Source: Streptomyces sp. NBC_00690
Lineage (GTDB): Bacteria > Actinomycetota > Actinomycetes > Streptomycetales > Streptomycetaceae
NCBI RefSeq assembly: GCF_036226685.1
Contig: NZ_CP109009.1
Coordinates: 6,413,501-6,477,500 of the forward strand
Reading direction: 5' to 3'
Length of the DNA stretch: 64,000 bases
The translations under genes were made by a program, and so were the position numbers. Each line of letters begins with the position of its first letter. Within the stretch, counting starts at the first letter, position 1. Below are positions 7,128 through 17,250 of the stretch, piece after piece. Under the pieces are notes generated by a model, which saw only the letters and a program-made list of their open reading frames with translations, was not told the origin of the DNA and ran no database searches.

Positions 7128-10013
7128 ATGACAGAGACGACGAGCGGTCCGGCACGAGGGTCCCGTACCAAGGGAGCCAAGGCGACCAAGGGCCTTCGTA
7201 TCGAGCGCATCCACACCACCCCCGGCGTGCACCCGTACGACGAGGTGGTCTGGGAGCGGCGTGACGTCGTCATGACCAACTGGCGCGACGGCTCGGTCAA
7301 CTTTGAGCAGCGTGGCGTCGAGTTCCCCGACTTCTGGTCGGTGAACGCGGTCAACATCGTCACCAGCAAGTACTTCCGCGGTGCAGTCGGTACCCCGCAG
7401 CGTGAAACTAGCCTGAGGCAACTGATCGACCGGATCGTGAAGACGTACCGCAAGGGCGGCGAGGACCACAAGTACTTCGCCTCTCCCGCGGACGCCGAGA
7501 TCTTCGAGCACGAGCTGGCGTACGCCCTCCTGCACCAGGTCTTCAGCTTCAACTCGCCGGTCTGGTTCAACGTCGGCACGCCGCAGCCCCAGCAGGTCTC
7601 GGCCTGTTTCATCCTCTCGGTCGACGACTCCATGGAGTCCATCCTCGACTGGTACAAGGAAGAGGGCATGATCTTCAAGGGCGGCTCGGGCGCCGGCCTG
7701 AACCTGTCCCGCATCCGTTCCTCCAAGGAACTGCTCTCCTCCGGTGGCAACGCCTCCGGTCCCGTCTCCTTCATGCGGGGCGCCGACGCCTCCGCCGGAA
7801 CGATCAAGTCCGGTGGGGCGACCCGTCGCGCCGCCAAGATGGTGATCCTCGACGTCGACCACCCCGACATCGAGGGCTTCATCGAGACCAAGGTCAAGGA
7901 AGAGGAGAAGATCCGCGCCCTGCGGGACGCGGGCTTCGACATGGACCTGGGCGGCGACGACATCACGTCCGTCCAGTACCAGAACGCCAATAACTCGGTC
8001 CGGGTGAACGACGAGTTCATGAAGGCCGTCGAGTCCGGTGGCAAGTTCGGTCTCCGGGCCCGGATGACCGGTGATGTCATCGAGGAGGTCGACGCCAAGG
8101 GCCTCTTCCGTAAGATGGCCGAGGCCGCCTGGGCCTGCGCCGACCCCGGCATCCAGTACGACGACACGATCAACCACTGGCACACCTGCCCCGAGTCCGG
8201 TCGTATCAACGGCTCGAACCCGTGCAGTGAGTACATGCACCTGGACAACACGTCCTGCAACCTCGCCTCGCTGAACCTCATGAAGTTCCTCAAGGACGAC
8301 GGTGAGGGCCACCAGTCCTTCGAGATCGAGCGCTTCGCGCAGGTCGTCGAGCTGGTCATCACCGCGATGGACATCTCGATCTGCTTCGCGGACTTCCCGA
8401 CCCAGAAGATCGGCGAGAACACCCGCGCCTTCCGTCAGCTGGGCATCGGGTACGCCAACCTCGGCGCGCTCCTGATGGCCACGGGCCACGCCTACGACAG
8501 TGACGGTGGCCGCGCCCTCGCCGGTGCCATCACCTCCTTGATGACGAGCACCTCCTACCGGCGCTCCGCGGAGCTCGCGGCCGTGGTGGGTCCGTACGAC
8601 GGTTACGCCAGGAACGCTGCACCCCATAACCGGGTTATGCGGCAGCACGCCGACGCCAACACCAAGGCGATCCGCGTGGACGATCTGGACTCCCCGATCT
8701 GGGCCGCCGCCACCGAGGCATGGCAGGACGTGGTCCGCCTCGGGGAGCGGAACGGCTTCCGCAACGCGCAGGCGTCCGTCATCGCGCCCACCGGCACCAT
8801 CGGTCTCGCGATGTCATGCGACACCACCGGTCTGGAGCCCGACCTCGCCCTGGTGAAGTTCAAGAAGCTCGTCGGCGGCGGCTCGATGCAGATCGTCAAT
8901 GGCACGGTTCCGCAGGCCCTGCGCCGCCTGGGCTACCAGCCCGAGCAGATCGAGGCGATCGTCGCCCACATCGCCGAGAACGGCAACGTGGTCGACGCCC
9001 CGGCGCTCAAGACCGAGCACTACGACGTCTTCGACTGCGCCATGGGCGAGCGTTCCATCTCCGCGATGGGTCACGTCCGCATGATGGCCGCGATCCAGCC
9101 GTGGATCTCGGGCGCGCTGTCCAAGACGGTGAACATGCCCGAGTCGGCCACCGTCGAAGAGGTCGAGGAGATCTACTTCGAGGCGTGGAAGATGGGCGTC
9201 AAGGCGCTCGCGATCTACCGCGACAACTGCAAGGTCGGCCAGCCCCTCTCCGCGAAGACCAAGGAGAAGGTCGAGGTCACCGACATCACCAAGAAGACCG
9301 ACGACACCATTCGGTCCGCGGTGGAGAAGGTCGTCGAGTACCGTCCGGTCCGCAAGCGTCTGCCCAAGGGCCGTCCCGGCATCACCACCTCCTTCACGGT
9401 CGGTGGAGCCGAGGGTTACATGACGGCGAACTCCTACCCGGACGACGGTCTGGGCGAGGTCTTCCTGAAGATGTCCAAGCAGGGCTCGACCCTCGCGGGC
9501 ATGATGGACGCCTTCTCCATCGCCGTCTCCGTCGGCCTCCAGTACGGGGTTCCGCTCGAAACGTACGTCTCGAAGTTCACCAACATGCGCTTCGAGCCCG
9601 CGGGAATGACGGACGACCCGGACCTGCGGATGGCGCAGTCGATCGTCGACTACATCTTCCGCCGGCTGGCACTGGACTTCCTCCCCTTCGAGACGAGGTC
9701 CGCCCTCGGGATCCACTCGGTCGAGGAGCGCCAGCGCCACCTGGAGACCGGTTCATACGAGCCCACCGACGAAGAGCTCGACGTCGAGGGCTTGTCCCAG
9801 TCGGCACCGCTCCAGCAGGACCTGACGGTGGCGGCCCCGCCGCAGGCCGCCGCTCCTGCACCACAGCAGGTGCACACCTCCGCCGAACTGGTCGAAATGC
9901 AGTTGGGCATCAGCGCGGACGCCCCGCTGTGCTTCTCCTGCGGTACGAAGATGCAGCGCGCGGGTTCCTGCTACATCTGTGAGGGCTGCGGTTCGACCAG
10001 CGGTTGCAGCTAG
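7128..10013 (+). CDS. nrdJ: Adenosylcobalamin-dependent class II ribonucleotide reductase
   Basis: Reduces ribonucleoside di/triphosphates to deoxyribonucleotides using coenzyme B12, independent of oxygen. It is 961 residues, the length I recall for Streptomyces NrdJ. Visible motifs include the NSPVWFNVG and SACFILSVDDSMESI active-site region, the NPCSEY radical-transfer/catalytic Cys-Glu motif, and APTGTIG. The C-terminus carries a Cys-rich tail (CFSCG...CYICEGCGSTSGCS) that re-reduces the active-site disulfide. A start at ATG 7128 follows GGGAGG. It is the second gene of nrdRJ and ends before a strong hairpin. Confidence 0.98.
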   Translation: MTETTSGPARGSRTKGAKATKGLRIERIHTTPGVHPYDEVVWERRDVVMTNWRDGSVNFEQRGVEFPDFWSVNAVNIVTSKYFRGAVGTPQRETSLRQLIDRIVKTYRKGGEDHKYFASPADAEIFEHELAYALLHQVFSFNSPVWFNVGTPQPQQVSACFILSVDDSMESILDWYKEEGMIFKGGSGAGLNLSRIRSSKELLSSGGNASGPVSFMRGADASAGTIKSGGATRRAAKMVILDVDHPDIEGFIETKVKEEEKIRALRDAGFDMDLGGDDITSVQYQNANNSVRVNDEFMKAVESGGKFGLRARMTGDVIEEVDAKGLFRKMAEAAWACADPGIQYDDTINHWHTCPESGRINGSNPCSEYMHLDNTSCNLASLNLMKFLKDDGEGHQSFEIERFAQVVELVITAMDISICFADFPTQKIGENTRAFRQLGIGYANLGALLMATGHAYDSDGGRALAGAITSLMTSTSYRRSAELAAVVGPYDGYARNAAPHNRVMRQHADANTKAIRVDDLDSPIWAAATEAWQDVVRLGERNGFRNAQASVIAPTGTIGLAMSCDTTGLEPDLALVKFKKLVGGGSMQIVNGTVPQALRRLGYQPEQIEAIVAHIAENGNVVDAPALKTEHYDVFDCAMGERSISAMGHVRMMAAIQPWISGALSKTVNMPESATVEEVEEIYFEAWKMGVKALAIYRDNCKVGQPLSAKTKEKVEVTDITKKTDDTIRSAVEKVVEYRPVRKRLPKGRPGITTSFTVGGAEGYMTANSYPDDGLGEVFLKMSKQGSTLAGMMDAFSIAVSVGLQYGVPLETYVSKFTNMRFEPAGMTDDPDLRMAQSIVDYIFRRLALDFLPFETRSALGIHSVEERQRHLETGSYEPTDEELDVEGLSQSAPLQQDLTVAAPPQAAAPAPQQVHTSAELVEMQLGISADAPLCFSCGTKMQRAGSCYICEGCGSTSGCS

Positions 10014-10073
10014 GACAAACCGCTAGGACAAGAGCTAGGACAAAACGCCCCCCGGGTGTAGTGATCACGGCTC

Positions 10074-10109
10074 AGAGCGGCCCGGTCGAGAATTCGACCG
10101 GGCCGCTCT
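10074..10109. terminator. Terminator after nrdJ
   Basis: A perfect 16-bp GC-rich stem (10074-10089 with 10094-10109) around a GAAT loop, 60 bp after the nrdJ stop. It lies in the convergent gap with terD and could also stop transcription from that side. Confidence 0.8.
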
Positions 10110-10306
10110 CTGTGGGTCGCTTCGTCGCAGTCGGGTGGCAGGGAGCCGACCGCCGGCTTGGCCCAAGGCCCCGCGCCTGATGAGAAGACGTCCTGTTCAG
10201 CCGGCTTGCAGCATTCGCACGGCGCGGGCCGAGTAGTTGGCCGAGTGCCCGTACGGACTCGACCCATCGGTTTCGGCCATGCCGGGTTCGGGTGCCAGAT
10301 GAAGGC

Positions 10307-10831
10307 TCAGTTCCGGCCCATCAGGCCGATGAACGCCTCGGGATCGGTGTCGAGGCCACGAACCGTCTCATGGAACAGCCAGGTGCCCGATTCGCCCCGA
10401 ACGAACTCCGCGACCACTGCGGCCGTGGAGTGGGGCACCTCGGACAGCGTGCTCTTCCACAGCTCCGTCGGGCCCTCCGCGATGCGTACCACCGTGTTGT
10501 TCACATCGCTGAACGCGCGCCGACGGTCGCGTTGCTGAATGACCACCCCGACGACGACCCGCCCGTAGGTCGCTGCGAGTCGCTCGAACTCCAGGGTCAG
10601 CACCTCGTCGGCGCCGAAGCCCTGCCCCGTCTGGCTGTCCCTGGTCAGGGTGATCGTCCCGTCGGGCGACCGACTGTCGAAGTGGACCACGTAGGCCGGG
10701 TCGCCGTGCGGTTCGTCCACGGTGTAGGTCGCAGCGACGAGATCGAGGTCGTGGGCGGGTTCACCCAGCGGACTCGGATCCCATCGAAGACTCACCTCGA
10801 CCTTGCCGACGCCCTTGCTCAGGCTGCTCAA
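10307..10831 (-). CDS. TerD-family protein
   Basis: A 174-residue single-domain TerD/TerZ protein. The family binds Ca2+ and is linked to tellurite resistance, stress and, in streptomycetes, development; the biochemical role is unsettled. Family features are the KVEVSLRWDPSP start, DLDLVAATY, an HFDSRSPDGTITL segment and the closing FHETVRGLDTDPEAF motif. A TTG at 10831 was preferred over an upstream TTG at 10861 because GAAGGGA lies 6 bp before it and the translation begins at the conserved domain edge. It is divergent from the DUF4937 gene. Confidence 0.85.
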   Translation of the reverse strand: MSSLSKGVGKVEVSLRWDPSPLGEPAHDLDLVAATYTVDEPHGDPAYVVHFDSRSPDGTITLTRDSQTGQGFGADEVLTLEFERLAATYGRVVVGVVIQQRDRRRAFSDVNNTVVRIAEGPTELWKSTLSEVPHSTAAVVAEFVRGESGTWLFHETVRGLDTDPEAFIGLMGRN

Positions 10832-11046
10832 CAGATGTCCCTTCCCCGTAACTTCCAGCAATTCTGGTTCTGTTGACCGTATCCGCTTGGTACCGGTCGG
10901 GGCGAGGAAATGTCTGGTCTACGCCCGTTCCGGGGGCGCGGGAGCCGGTGGGGGCGCGGGTTCTCTTTCGGCCGGTGCACCACAAGCACGGAGTACGCCC
11001 GGTAGCAGAGTGACCTCGGCCACCCCCTGGGCCTTACGATGGCGCG

Positions 11047-11652
11047 GTGCTGGTCAAGTGGATTCGTTGCACCGTGGTGGACCGTCGTGGGTTCGAGCGG
11101 GGGCAGCGGAAGTGGGCGGGGCTGCTGGGTGAGCCGGGGTTTCGGGGGCAGAGTGGTGGGTGGAGCAGAGTACGACCCCACACCGCTCACATATTCGCGT
11201 TCTGGGAATCCCGAGCGTTCTACGACTCCTTCATGGCGCGTTCCCACGATCGCTTGGCCTCAGGGCAGTCGGGGACGTTCAAGGACATGCAGGTCAAGTT
11301 GTTCGACTACCGATTCGATGTGAAGACGGGCTTCGAGCCGCGATTCACCGACGTCGATGTGGTCCGGGTCGCGCACTGCACGGTCCGTGCGGAGCGGGTC
11401 GAGCACTATGCGTTGATGCAGGAGAAGGTCTGGAACCCGGCGATGGCCGGCTCGCCCGGGATGGTGCGGGGATTCTTCGGAGAAGCGCCGGGCCACGAGT
11501 TCTTGGTGATGTCGATGTGGAAGTCCGCCGCCGAGCACGGCAAGTACCGCCGGGAACGCGTGGAGCGACTGCTTCTGCGGGCTCAGGCGGAAGCCGACAT
11601 CGAGGCGCTCGCCGGTGATGTCGTCGCCCTCGAACCGTCCTGGACGGTCTGA
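11047..11652 (+). CDS. DUF4937-type (YdbC-like) protein
   Basis: A 201-residue cytoplasmic protein with two related halves, residues ~1-95 and ~105-180. Each resembles a dimeric alpha/beta-barrel (antibiotic biosynthesis monooxygenase-like) fold and holds a WxxAxxHxxYR-like end (SAAEHGKYRRE in the second half). I recognise it as the DUF4937/YdbC family, whose function is unknown. The start is GTG 11047. There is no operon partner: terD is divergent and the phosphatase gene follows after 205 bp. Confidence 0.6.
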   Translation: MLVKWIRCTVVDRRGFERGQRKWAGLLGEPGFRGQSGGWSRVRPHTAHIFAFWESRAFYDSFMARSHDRLASGQSGTFKDMQVKLFDYRFDVKTGFEPRFTDVDVVRVAHCTVRAERVEHYALMQEKVWNPAMAGSPGMVRGFFGEAPGHEFLVMSMWKSAAEHGKYRRERVERLLLRAQAEADIEALAGDVVALEPSWTV

Positions 11653-11857
11653 GCCCTAGCGCGGCGCTCTGGCGGGGGCGGTCCCTCAGGGCCTGCTGGT
11701 GGTCTCGTGTCAGCGGGGAAGGCATGGGCGGCTGCTACTACCCTGTACTGATTTCTTCCGGTTTGTCGCTTCCGATGTGCCGCACCTCACCCGAGATGCG
11801 GGCCGGATCGAGCCGCCCGACCGCCCGCTTCGGCCGGGCCCGATCTAGGGTCGACGT

Positions 11858-12517
11858 ATGGCAAGACCGCGACGCATCGTCCTCGTCCGACATGGTGAGT
11901 CGGAGGGGAACGCCGACGACACCGTGTACGAGCGCGAGCCCGATCACGCCCTGCGGCTGACGAGTACCGGAGTGGTACAGGCCGAAGAGGCGGGCGTTCG
12001 GCTCCGTGAATTGTTCGGGGGCGAACAGGTCAGCGTGTACGTCTCGCCCTATCGGCGCACCCATGAGACCTTCCGGGCGTTCGACCTCGATCCGTCCTTG
12101 GTCCGGGTGCGTGAGGAGCCCCGACTTCGCGAGCAGGACTGGGGAAACTGGCAGGACAAGGACGATGTCCAACTGCAGAAGACCTATCGGGACACGTACG
12201 GGCACTTCTTCTACCGCTTCGCCCAGGGCGAGTCGGGCGCCGATGTGTACGACCGAGTGGGCGCCTTCCTGGAAAGCCTTCATCGCAGTTTCGAATCCCC
12301 AGACCATCCGCCCAATGTGCTGCTGGTGACGCACGGTCTGACCATGCGGCTGTTCTGCATGCGTTGGTTCCATTGGACGGTCGCGGAATTCGAATCCCTC
12401 TCCAATCCCCGCAATGGAGAGATGCGGGTGCTTCAGTTGGGGGATGACGGGCGCTACACCCTTGACCTGCCCTTTGACCGCTGGCGCACCCCCGAACCGT
12501 ATGGGACGGGCGGATAG
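11858..12517 (+). CDS. Histidine phosphatase (phosphoglycerate mutase-like)
   Basis: A 219-residue branch-1 histidine phosphatase. The phosphohistidine motif LVRHGESEGN is at residues ~9-18 and the second catalytic His is in VTHGLTMRLF near residue 152. These enzymes dephosphorylate small phospho-metabolites; the substrate is not predictable from sequence, and cofactor-dependent mutase activity is unlikely for this short GpmB-like form. The next gene starts 12 bp downstream, so it is probably co-transcribed with the ADP-ribosylglycohydrolase. Confidence 0.9.
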   Translation: MARPRRIVLVRHGESEGNADDTVYEREPDHALRLTSTGVVQAEEAGVRLRELFGGEQVSVYVSPYRRTHETFRAFDLDPSLVRVREEPRLREQDWGNWQDKDDVQLQKTYRDTYGHFFYRFAQGESGADVYDRVGAFLESLHRSFESPDHPPNVLLVTHGLTMRLFCMRWFHWTVAEFESLSNPRNGEMRVLQLGDDGRYTLDLPFDRWRTPEPYGTGG

Positions 12518-12529
12518 GGTGACAGGAAG

Positions 12530-13447
12530 ATGATCACTGACCTCTCTCCCGCCCGGCGACTCGCCCGGGCCCTGGACAGCCTGCGCGGCCTGGCCGTGGG
12601 GGATGCCCTGGGTGCCCGGTTCTTCGTGCCGTCCAACCATCCGCTGCTGAAGCGACGCGAAGTGCCGCCCGGTGACTGGCCGTGGACCGACGACACCGAG
12701 ATGGCCTGTTCAGTCGTGGCCGTACTCGCCGAACACGGCAGGATCGACCAGGACGCCCTCGCCAGCTCCTTCGCCCGCCACCATGACATAGACCGCGGCT
12801 ACAGCCCCACGGTCAACCGGATGCTGCGGCTCATCGGAGAGGGCGGCGATTGGCGGGAACTCGCGGTGGGTCTGTTCCAGGGGCAGGGTTCCTGGGGCAA
12901 TGGTTCAGCCATGCGGACCGCCCCGCTCGGGGCCTGGTACGCCGATGACCCCGAGCAGGCCACGCACCAGGCTGAGATCTCCTCGTACACCACGCACCAG
13001 CACCGCGAGGCCGTGGTGGGCGCCATGGCCGTGGCCGGCGCCGCCGCCCTTGCTGCGGCTCCGACGGGTCCACCGTCGGCGGAGGAACTGTTGGACGGTG
13101 TGATCGCGCTGCTGCCGCGCAGTGCTGTGGGGGCGGGACTGCGCCGGGCCCGCGACATGCTCGACTACGACGACGCGGCGACCGTCGCCGCCGTCCTCGG
13201 CAGCGGACGACGGGCCAGCGCCCATGACACGGTTCCGTTCGCCCTCTGGTCGGCGGCACGGTCGCTGGGAGACTTCGAGAACGCGTTCTGGACCACGGTC
13301 GAGGTCGGCGGGGACATGGACACGACCTGTGCGATCGCGTGTGGAGTGGTCGCCGCCAGCAGTGGTGGGCAGCCGCCCGAGGCATGGCGCGGGCGGACCG
13401 AGGAACTCCCTGACTGGCTCCTGCGAATCCCTGACCGAGGGAAGTGA
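12530..13447 (+). CDS. ADP-ribosylglycohydrolase family protein
   Basis: A 305-residue DraG/ARH-type hydrolase that removes ADP-ribose from proteins or small molecules using two Mg2+ ions. The metal-binding motifs are WTDDTEMA near residue 50 and GGDMDTTCAIACG near 262, so it should be catalytically competent. The ATG at 12530 lies 12 bp after the phosphatase stop, with AGGAAG immediately upstream. Pairing with a histidine phosphatase suggests handling of ADP-ribose derivatives, which is inference only. Confidence 0.9.
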   Translation: MITDLSPARRLARALDSLRGLAVGDALGARFFVPSNHPLLKRREVPPGDWPWTDDTEMACSVVAVLAEHGRIDQDALASSFARHHDIDRGYSPTVNRMLRLIGEGGDWRELAVGLFQGQGSWGNGSAMRTAPLGAWYADDPEQATHQAEISSYTTHQHREAVVGAMAVAGAAALAAAPTGPPSAEELLDGVIALLPRSAVGAGLRRARDMLDYDDAATVAAVLGSGRRASAHDTVPFALWSAARSLGDFENAFWTTVEVGGDMDTTCAIACGVVAASSGGQPPEAWRGRTEELPDWLLRIPDRGK

Positions 13448-13680
13448 TCGCCGCCCGTACGAGGTTCCTTCTGCTGCGAAGGCGCCCGGAGTGCGGGAAG
13501 CGTCCCCGGTGCGGGAAGTGTCACGGTCCTCATCCTGGAGGCCCGCGGCCGACGCACTACGTGCTGGCCTGAGCCTATCCTTCCGTCACGTGCGCCCCTG
13601 GATCACCGCCACTGATCCTCGTACGGCGTACGCAGACGAGTCTTCGCGGTCGTCGGGCTCCCTGGTCGAGCAACCCGACC

Positions 13681-15092
13681 TGTGGGGGAGGGGGATACGC
13701 GTCCGACGTACGCGCCGCAGGAGACACAGCCGACGAACCAGAGCCGTCGCCGAAGAGCGCCGAGGCGCCCGCGCCGTCCGGTGAGTCGAACGACCCATGG
13801 GCAACACCCGGCCCGAAGAAGCACCGGAGCGAATCCACCTCCTGGGCCGTGACCGTACGCTCTTGACCCCCGGCCCCGGCCGCCACCTTGTGGTCAGCGC
13901 TGGCCACCGGTGTGCTCTGTGCCTCGCTCCTGGGCGAAGGGCTCGGGGTGAATCTGCTGCTCGTGGCCATGACCACCACGCTCGCAGCTTCCTTCGCCGC
14001 ACGTCGGGCGGGCCGCAGACCGCGGCCCTGGACATGGGGGTGGGCCCTGGGCGGAGTCGCCCTCCTGGCGGTGCCCGCCCTACGGGACGCCGGGTGGCCC
14101 ACCTTCCTCGCCGTGATCGCCGCGCTCGCCGCCGCCACCCTCGCCCTGCACGGAAGCCGCACCTGGCTCGGGGAGTCCTCCTCGGCTCGGTGGGATTGCT
14201 GAACTCGCTCATCCTCGGCGTCGAGTGGGCGCGGCGCGGGCTCCCCGATCGTCTCAGCGGCTCCCGTGGACGCTGGGGGCCGGCGGTGCGCACCCTGGCG
14301 ATCGCCGCCGTACTGCTGGACCTGCTCTTCGCGGTGTTCATCGCCGTGCAACTCGCGGTCCTCTTCGGGGCTACGACAAGATCTTGAAGGAGACCGGTCT
14401 CACCTACGCCGAGTACGCCCGCCAGGGCTTCTGGCAACTCCTGTGCGCGACCCTGCTGACGCTGCTCGTGATCGCACTAGCCCTGCGCTGGGCACCGCGA
14501 GCAGACCCGCGCGATCGGACCCTCGTACGAGCGGTTCTGGGGGCCCTGTGCCTGCTCACCCTTGTCGTTGTGCTGGCCGCCCTACGACGCATGAACCTGT
14601 ACGTCGATGCCTACGGGCTCACTCGACTGCGGATCTCGGTCGCCGCCATGGAGATCTGGTTGGGGCTGGTGATCGTACTGATCATGGTCGCCGGTCTGGT
14701 CGGGGCCACCTGGCCTGCCTCGCGCGGTCGCTGCGAGCGCCGGAGCGGCCGTCCTCGCCTTCGGACTGATGTCGCCGGACGTCATCGTGGCCGAGTGGTA
14801 CGTACAGCGCTTCGAGCGCACCGGCAAGATCGACATCGAGCACTTCCAGCAACTCTCAGCGGACGCCGTGCCCGCTCTTGACCAACTGCCCGAGCCGTGG
14901 CGCTCCTGCGCCCTGAAGGGGATCGCCACGGACCTCAAGGGCGACGAAAGGGCTTGGTACGCGACCAGTTGGGGGCAGGTCCGCGCTCGGGAGATCCTGG
15001 CGCAACGCGGGATCGGAGCCCGTCCGGTCTGTGCCGATGGCAACGGATACCGTGCAGTGAACGGTGACCGTGCGGCGTCGGGCACTGGCTGA
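13681..15092 (+). pseudogene. Decayed DUF4153/DUF4173 membrane protein gene
   Basis: One hydrophobic protein can be followed only by changing frame repeatedly. Transmembrane segments from LWSALATGVLCASL to SRTWLG read in frame 1 (to ~14175), VLLGSVGLLNSL to AVQLAVLFG in frame 0 (to ~14370), YDKILKETGLTYAEYARQG to VGATW in frame 2 (to ~14720), and the tail from LMSPDV through ALKGIATDLKGDE in frame 0 to the stop at 15092. More shifts are likely near 13820 and 13872. The join at ~14315 between AIAAVLL and DLLFAVF looks like an in-frame loss of a large block compared with my recollection of intact homologues. The YVDAYGLTRLRIS segment is the family hallmark. Multiple independent lesions argue for genuine decay. 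The upstream boundary is uncertain. Confidence 0.8.
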
Positions 15093-15584
15093 AGCTGCTC
15101 GGCGCCGCGGAGTGGATTCCGAGAAGGATCGCCCTGGGCGGTAGTCCCGGTCGTCCGATCATGACCAGATGCCACGCGGTTGTGTCGCTCGATTCTTTGC
15201 GTTCCCAAAGATCTAGAAGGCTCTCGGATGTGGTGGTGATGGGTGGCCGCAAAGGTCTGCTCACCGCTCAATTTCACTGTCAGAATGGGGATGATGGTGT
15301 CCAGGGGGGAGGTAGCTCCATGCCTGGTGATCAAGCCGATCTGATGAGTCAGTGTGCGTAAGTGAATACTTACCTAGGGTCTCTTTCGGTGTGAAGGGTG
15401 AGAGCTCTCGGCACTGCGGCTCCCGGCGGCGGCGGGGGACCCGACACCTCCGTGCAGGCCGTGAATCGGCAACGGGTTTCACCAGCAGGACACCGATGGG
15501 CCGCCCCGAATTCGCGAGTGACGACAGCAAGAAGGGAATCCGGTTGCCGTGGTCCGGGTGGGGCGGCGTAACCTGGCTGGCGCC
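15093..15584. other. Intergenic gap before rnhB with hyphenated palindrome
   Basis: I find no convincing gene in these ~490 bp. GTAAGTGAATACTTAC (15358-15373) is a hyphenated palindrome with 6-bp arms and a GAAT spacer, in an AT-richer patch, and could be a regulator site or overlap a promoter. The rest is GC-rich with no coding signal. Confidence 0.4.
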
Positions 15585-16286
15585 ATGCCGTACGAACCAC
15601 CCACACACACAGTCGAGCGCTCGATCCGAGCGACCACCGGCGCCAAGGTCATTGCTGGTGTCGACGAGGTCGGACGGGGGGCGTGGGCCGGTCCCGTCAC
15701 GGTGTGCGCAGCCATCACCGGACTGCGCCAGCCTCCCGCCGGACTCACCGACTCCAAGCTGCTGAGCCCCAAGCGTCGCAATCAAATCGCGGCCGAACTG
15801 GAAACCTGGGTCACCGCCCATGCACTCGGGCACGCCTCGCCCGAAGAGATCGACCAGCTGGGGATGACCGCAGCCCTACGGCTCGCAGCGTGCCGCGCAC
15901 TCGATGCGCTACCGGTGCGCCCGGACGCGGTCATCCTCGACGGGAAGCACGACTACCTCGGCTCTCCCTGGCAGGTCCGCACGGTGATCAAAGGGGACCG
16001 CTCGTGCATCGCGGTGGCGGCAGCGTCCGTCATCGCCAAGGTACGTCGCGACGCGATGATGGCCGAGCTGCCCGGCGAGTTCGCGGACTTCGCCTTCGCC
16101 GCCAATGCGGGATACCCCTCGCCCGTGCACAGGGCCGCGCTGGAAGAACTGGGGCCCACGCCCTACCACCGACTTTCCTGGGCCTATTTGGACGCGCTGC
16201 CCCGGTGGCAGCACCTCAAGAAGGTCCGGGTTCCCGTCAACGCGGCGGAAGGCGAGAGCGAGGGCCAGCTCGGCTTCGACTTCTGA
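15585..16286 (+). CDS. rnhB: Ribonuclease HII
   Basis: Type 2 RNase H that cleaves the RNA strand of RNA-DNA hybrids and initiates removal of misincorporated ribonucleotides. The 233-residue protein has the catalytic [13 protein letters not shown] motif near residue 27, the third acidic residue in ILDGKHD near residue 120, and the [11 protein letters not shown] segment. The start ATG 15585 gives [13 protein letters not shown], a sensible leader to the domain; upstream in-frame codons look non-coding. It is the first of a run of nucleic-acid genes (recQ downstream). Confidence 0.96.
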   Translation: MPYEPPTHTVERSIRATTGAKVIAGVDEVGRGAWAGPVTVCAAITGLRQPPAGLTDSKLLSPKRRNQIAAELETWVTAHALGHASPEEIDQLGMTAALRLAACRALDALPVRPDAVILDGKHDYLGSPWQVRTVIKGDRSCIAVAAASVIAKVRRDAMMAELPGEFADFAFAANAGYPSPVHRAALEELGPTPYHRLSWAYLDALPRWQHLKKVRVPVNAAEGESEGQLGFDF

Positions 16287-16288
16287 AC

Positions 16289-16307
16289 CGGTCCGTCGAA
16301 CGGACCG
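16289..16307 (+). terminator. Short hairpin after rnhB
   Basis: An 8-bp perfect stem, CGGTCCGT with ACGGACCG, and a CGA loop start 2 bp after the rnhB stop. No T-tract follows, so it may only be an attenuating or mRNA-end structure. Confidence 0.4.
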
Positions 16308-16368
16308 ATCGCACTTTCGTGCCCACCCGCCTATGCCATTCGAACCGGCATTTGATAGACATCCACCC

Positions 16369-16986
16369 ATGCCTCTCATCCCCGAGGAGCCTCACATTCA
16401 CGAGAGCGCCCAGGGTCCCCGCGTCACTCCGGCCACCGGCCGCACCGCGCCGACCCCTCGTCCCGTACCCGGTCCGCGTTCCATGGCGACCCCCCGTCCC
16501 AGCGGCCAGGGGGCCACGGCGGTCAAGCCCGCACCGCCACAACGCACGTCGTCCCCTGGCGGCCAGCCCCTCACTGCTGTCGCCGAGGCCGGCCCTCAGC
16601 CCCAGATCCAACTGATCCCCGCGCCCGCGGAAGGCGCACTCGACGCCGCCGACGAGACGGTGGACCTCCTGCTCGACACGGGGCGCGCTCCCGGTGATGT
16701 GCTGGTGCTGACCACGGGGCAATCGCACCCGTGGGCCGCGCACGAGAGGTCCTTCGGCGAAGCGGCCTACTGGGCCCAGCACGACGCCGGTGATGATGTC
16801 TTCTATGCGGACGTCACCGCCGTCGAGCGCGCTCGGTCGAGGCCGGTGGTGATCGTGGCCGTCAACGGTGGCGGCGACGATGACGCCGCGCGTACCTTGC
16901 CGGCCGCGCTGGCCAAAGCGGGTGCACTGTTGATCGTGTGCGGAGATCCGCAGCGCGTCAACAGCGCCCTGGGCGTTGCCGTCTGA
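16369..16986 (+). CDS. Unassigned protein, Pro-rich N-terminus, helicase-C-terminus-like domain
   Basis: A 205-residue protein without a family I can name firmly. Residues 1-75 are Pro/Ala/Arg/Thr-rich and probably disordered. Residues ~85-205 form an alpha/beta domain with DVLVLTTGQSHPWAAHE, DDVFYADVTAVERARSRPVVIVAVNGG and AGALLIVCGDP. This pattern resembles the C-terminal RecA-like half of UvrD/Rep-type helicases, without any Walker A motif, so it cannot be an ATPase alone. The start is ATG 16369; an ATG at 16333 in the same frame is possible, and neither has a clear ribosome site. It lies between rnhB and the recQ region. Confidence 0.65.
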   Translation: MPLIPEEPHIHESAQGPRVTPATGRTAPTPRPVPGPRSMATPRPSGQGATAVKPAPPQRTSSPGGQPLTAVAEAGPQPQIQLIPAPAEGALDAADETVDLLLDTGRAPGDVLVLTTGQSHPWAAHERSFGEAAYWAQHDAGDDVFYADVTAVERARSRPVVIVAVNGGGDDDAARTLPAALAKAGALLIVCGDPQRVNSALGVAV

Positions 16987-17250
16987 GGCTGTGCGCGCGC
17001 ACTGCTCGGACATGTATCTCGCCGGTGCTCATGCCTTGGCGCGGAACGTCGGTGGGTACGGTGCGGCTCGCCGTTCTGCTGTGTCAGCAGTCGGCGGCGA
17101 GCCGACGAACGATGCTCTGAGCGCGGCGGAGTGAGTTCGTGGGCCACCGTGTGGCGTCGACCGCTGGTCGCCCCGAGGCGCAGAAGTCCTGTCGAGCGGG
17201 CAGGGCCGTGCGGCGGCTCGTACGGGTCTTGATCAGAGCAAATGTCAGAG

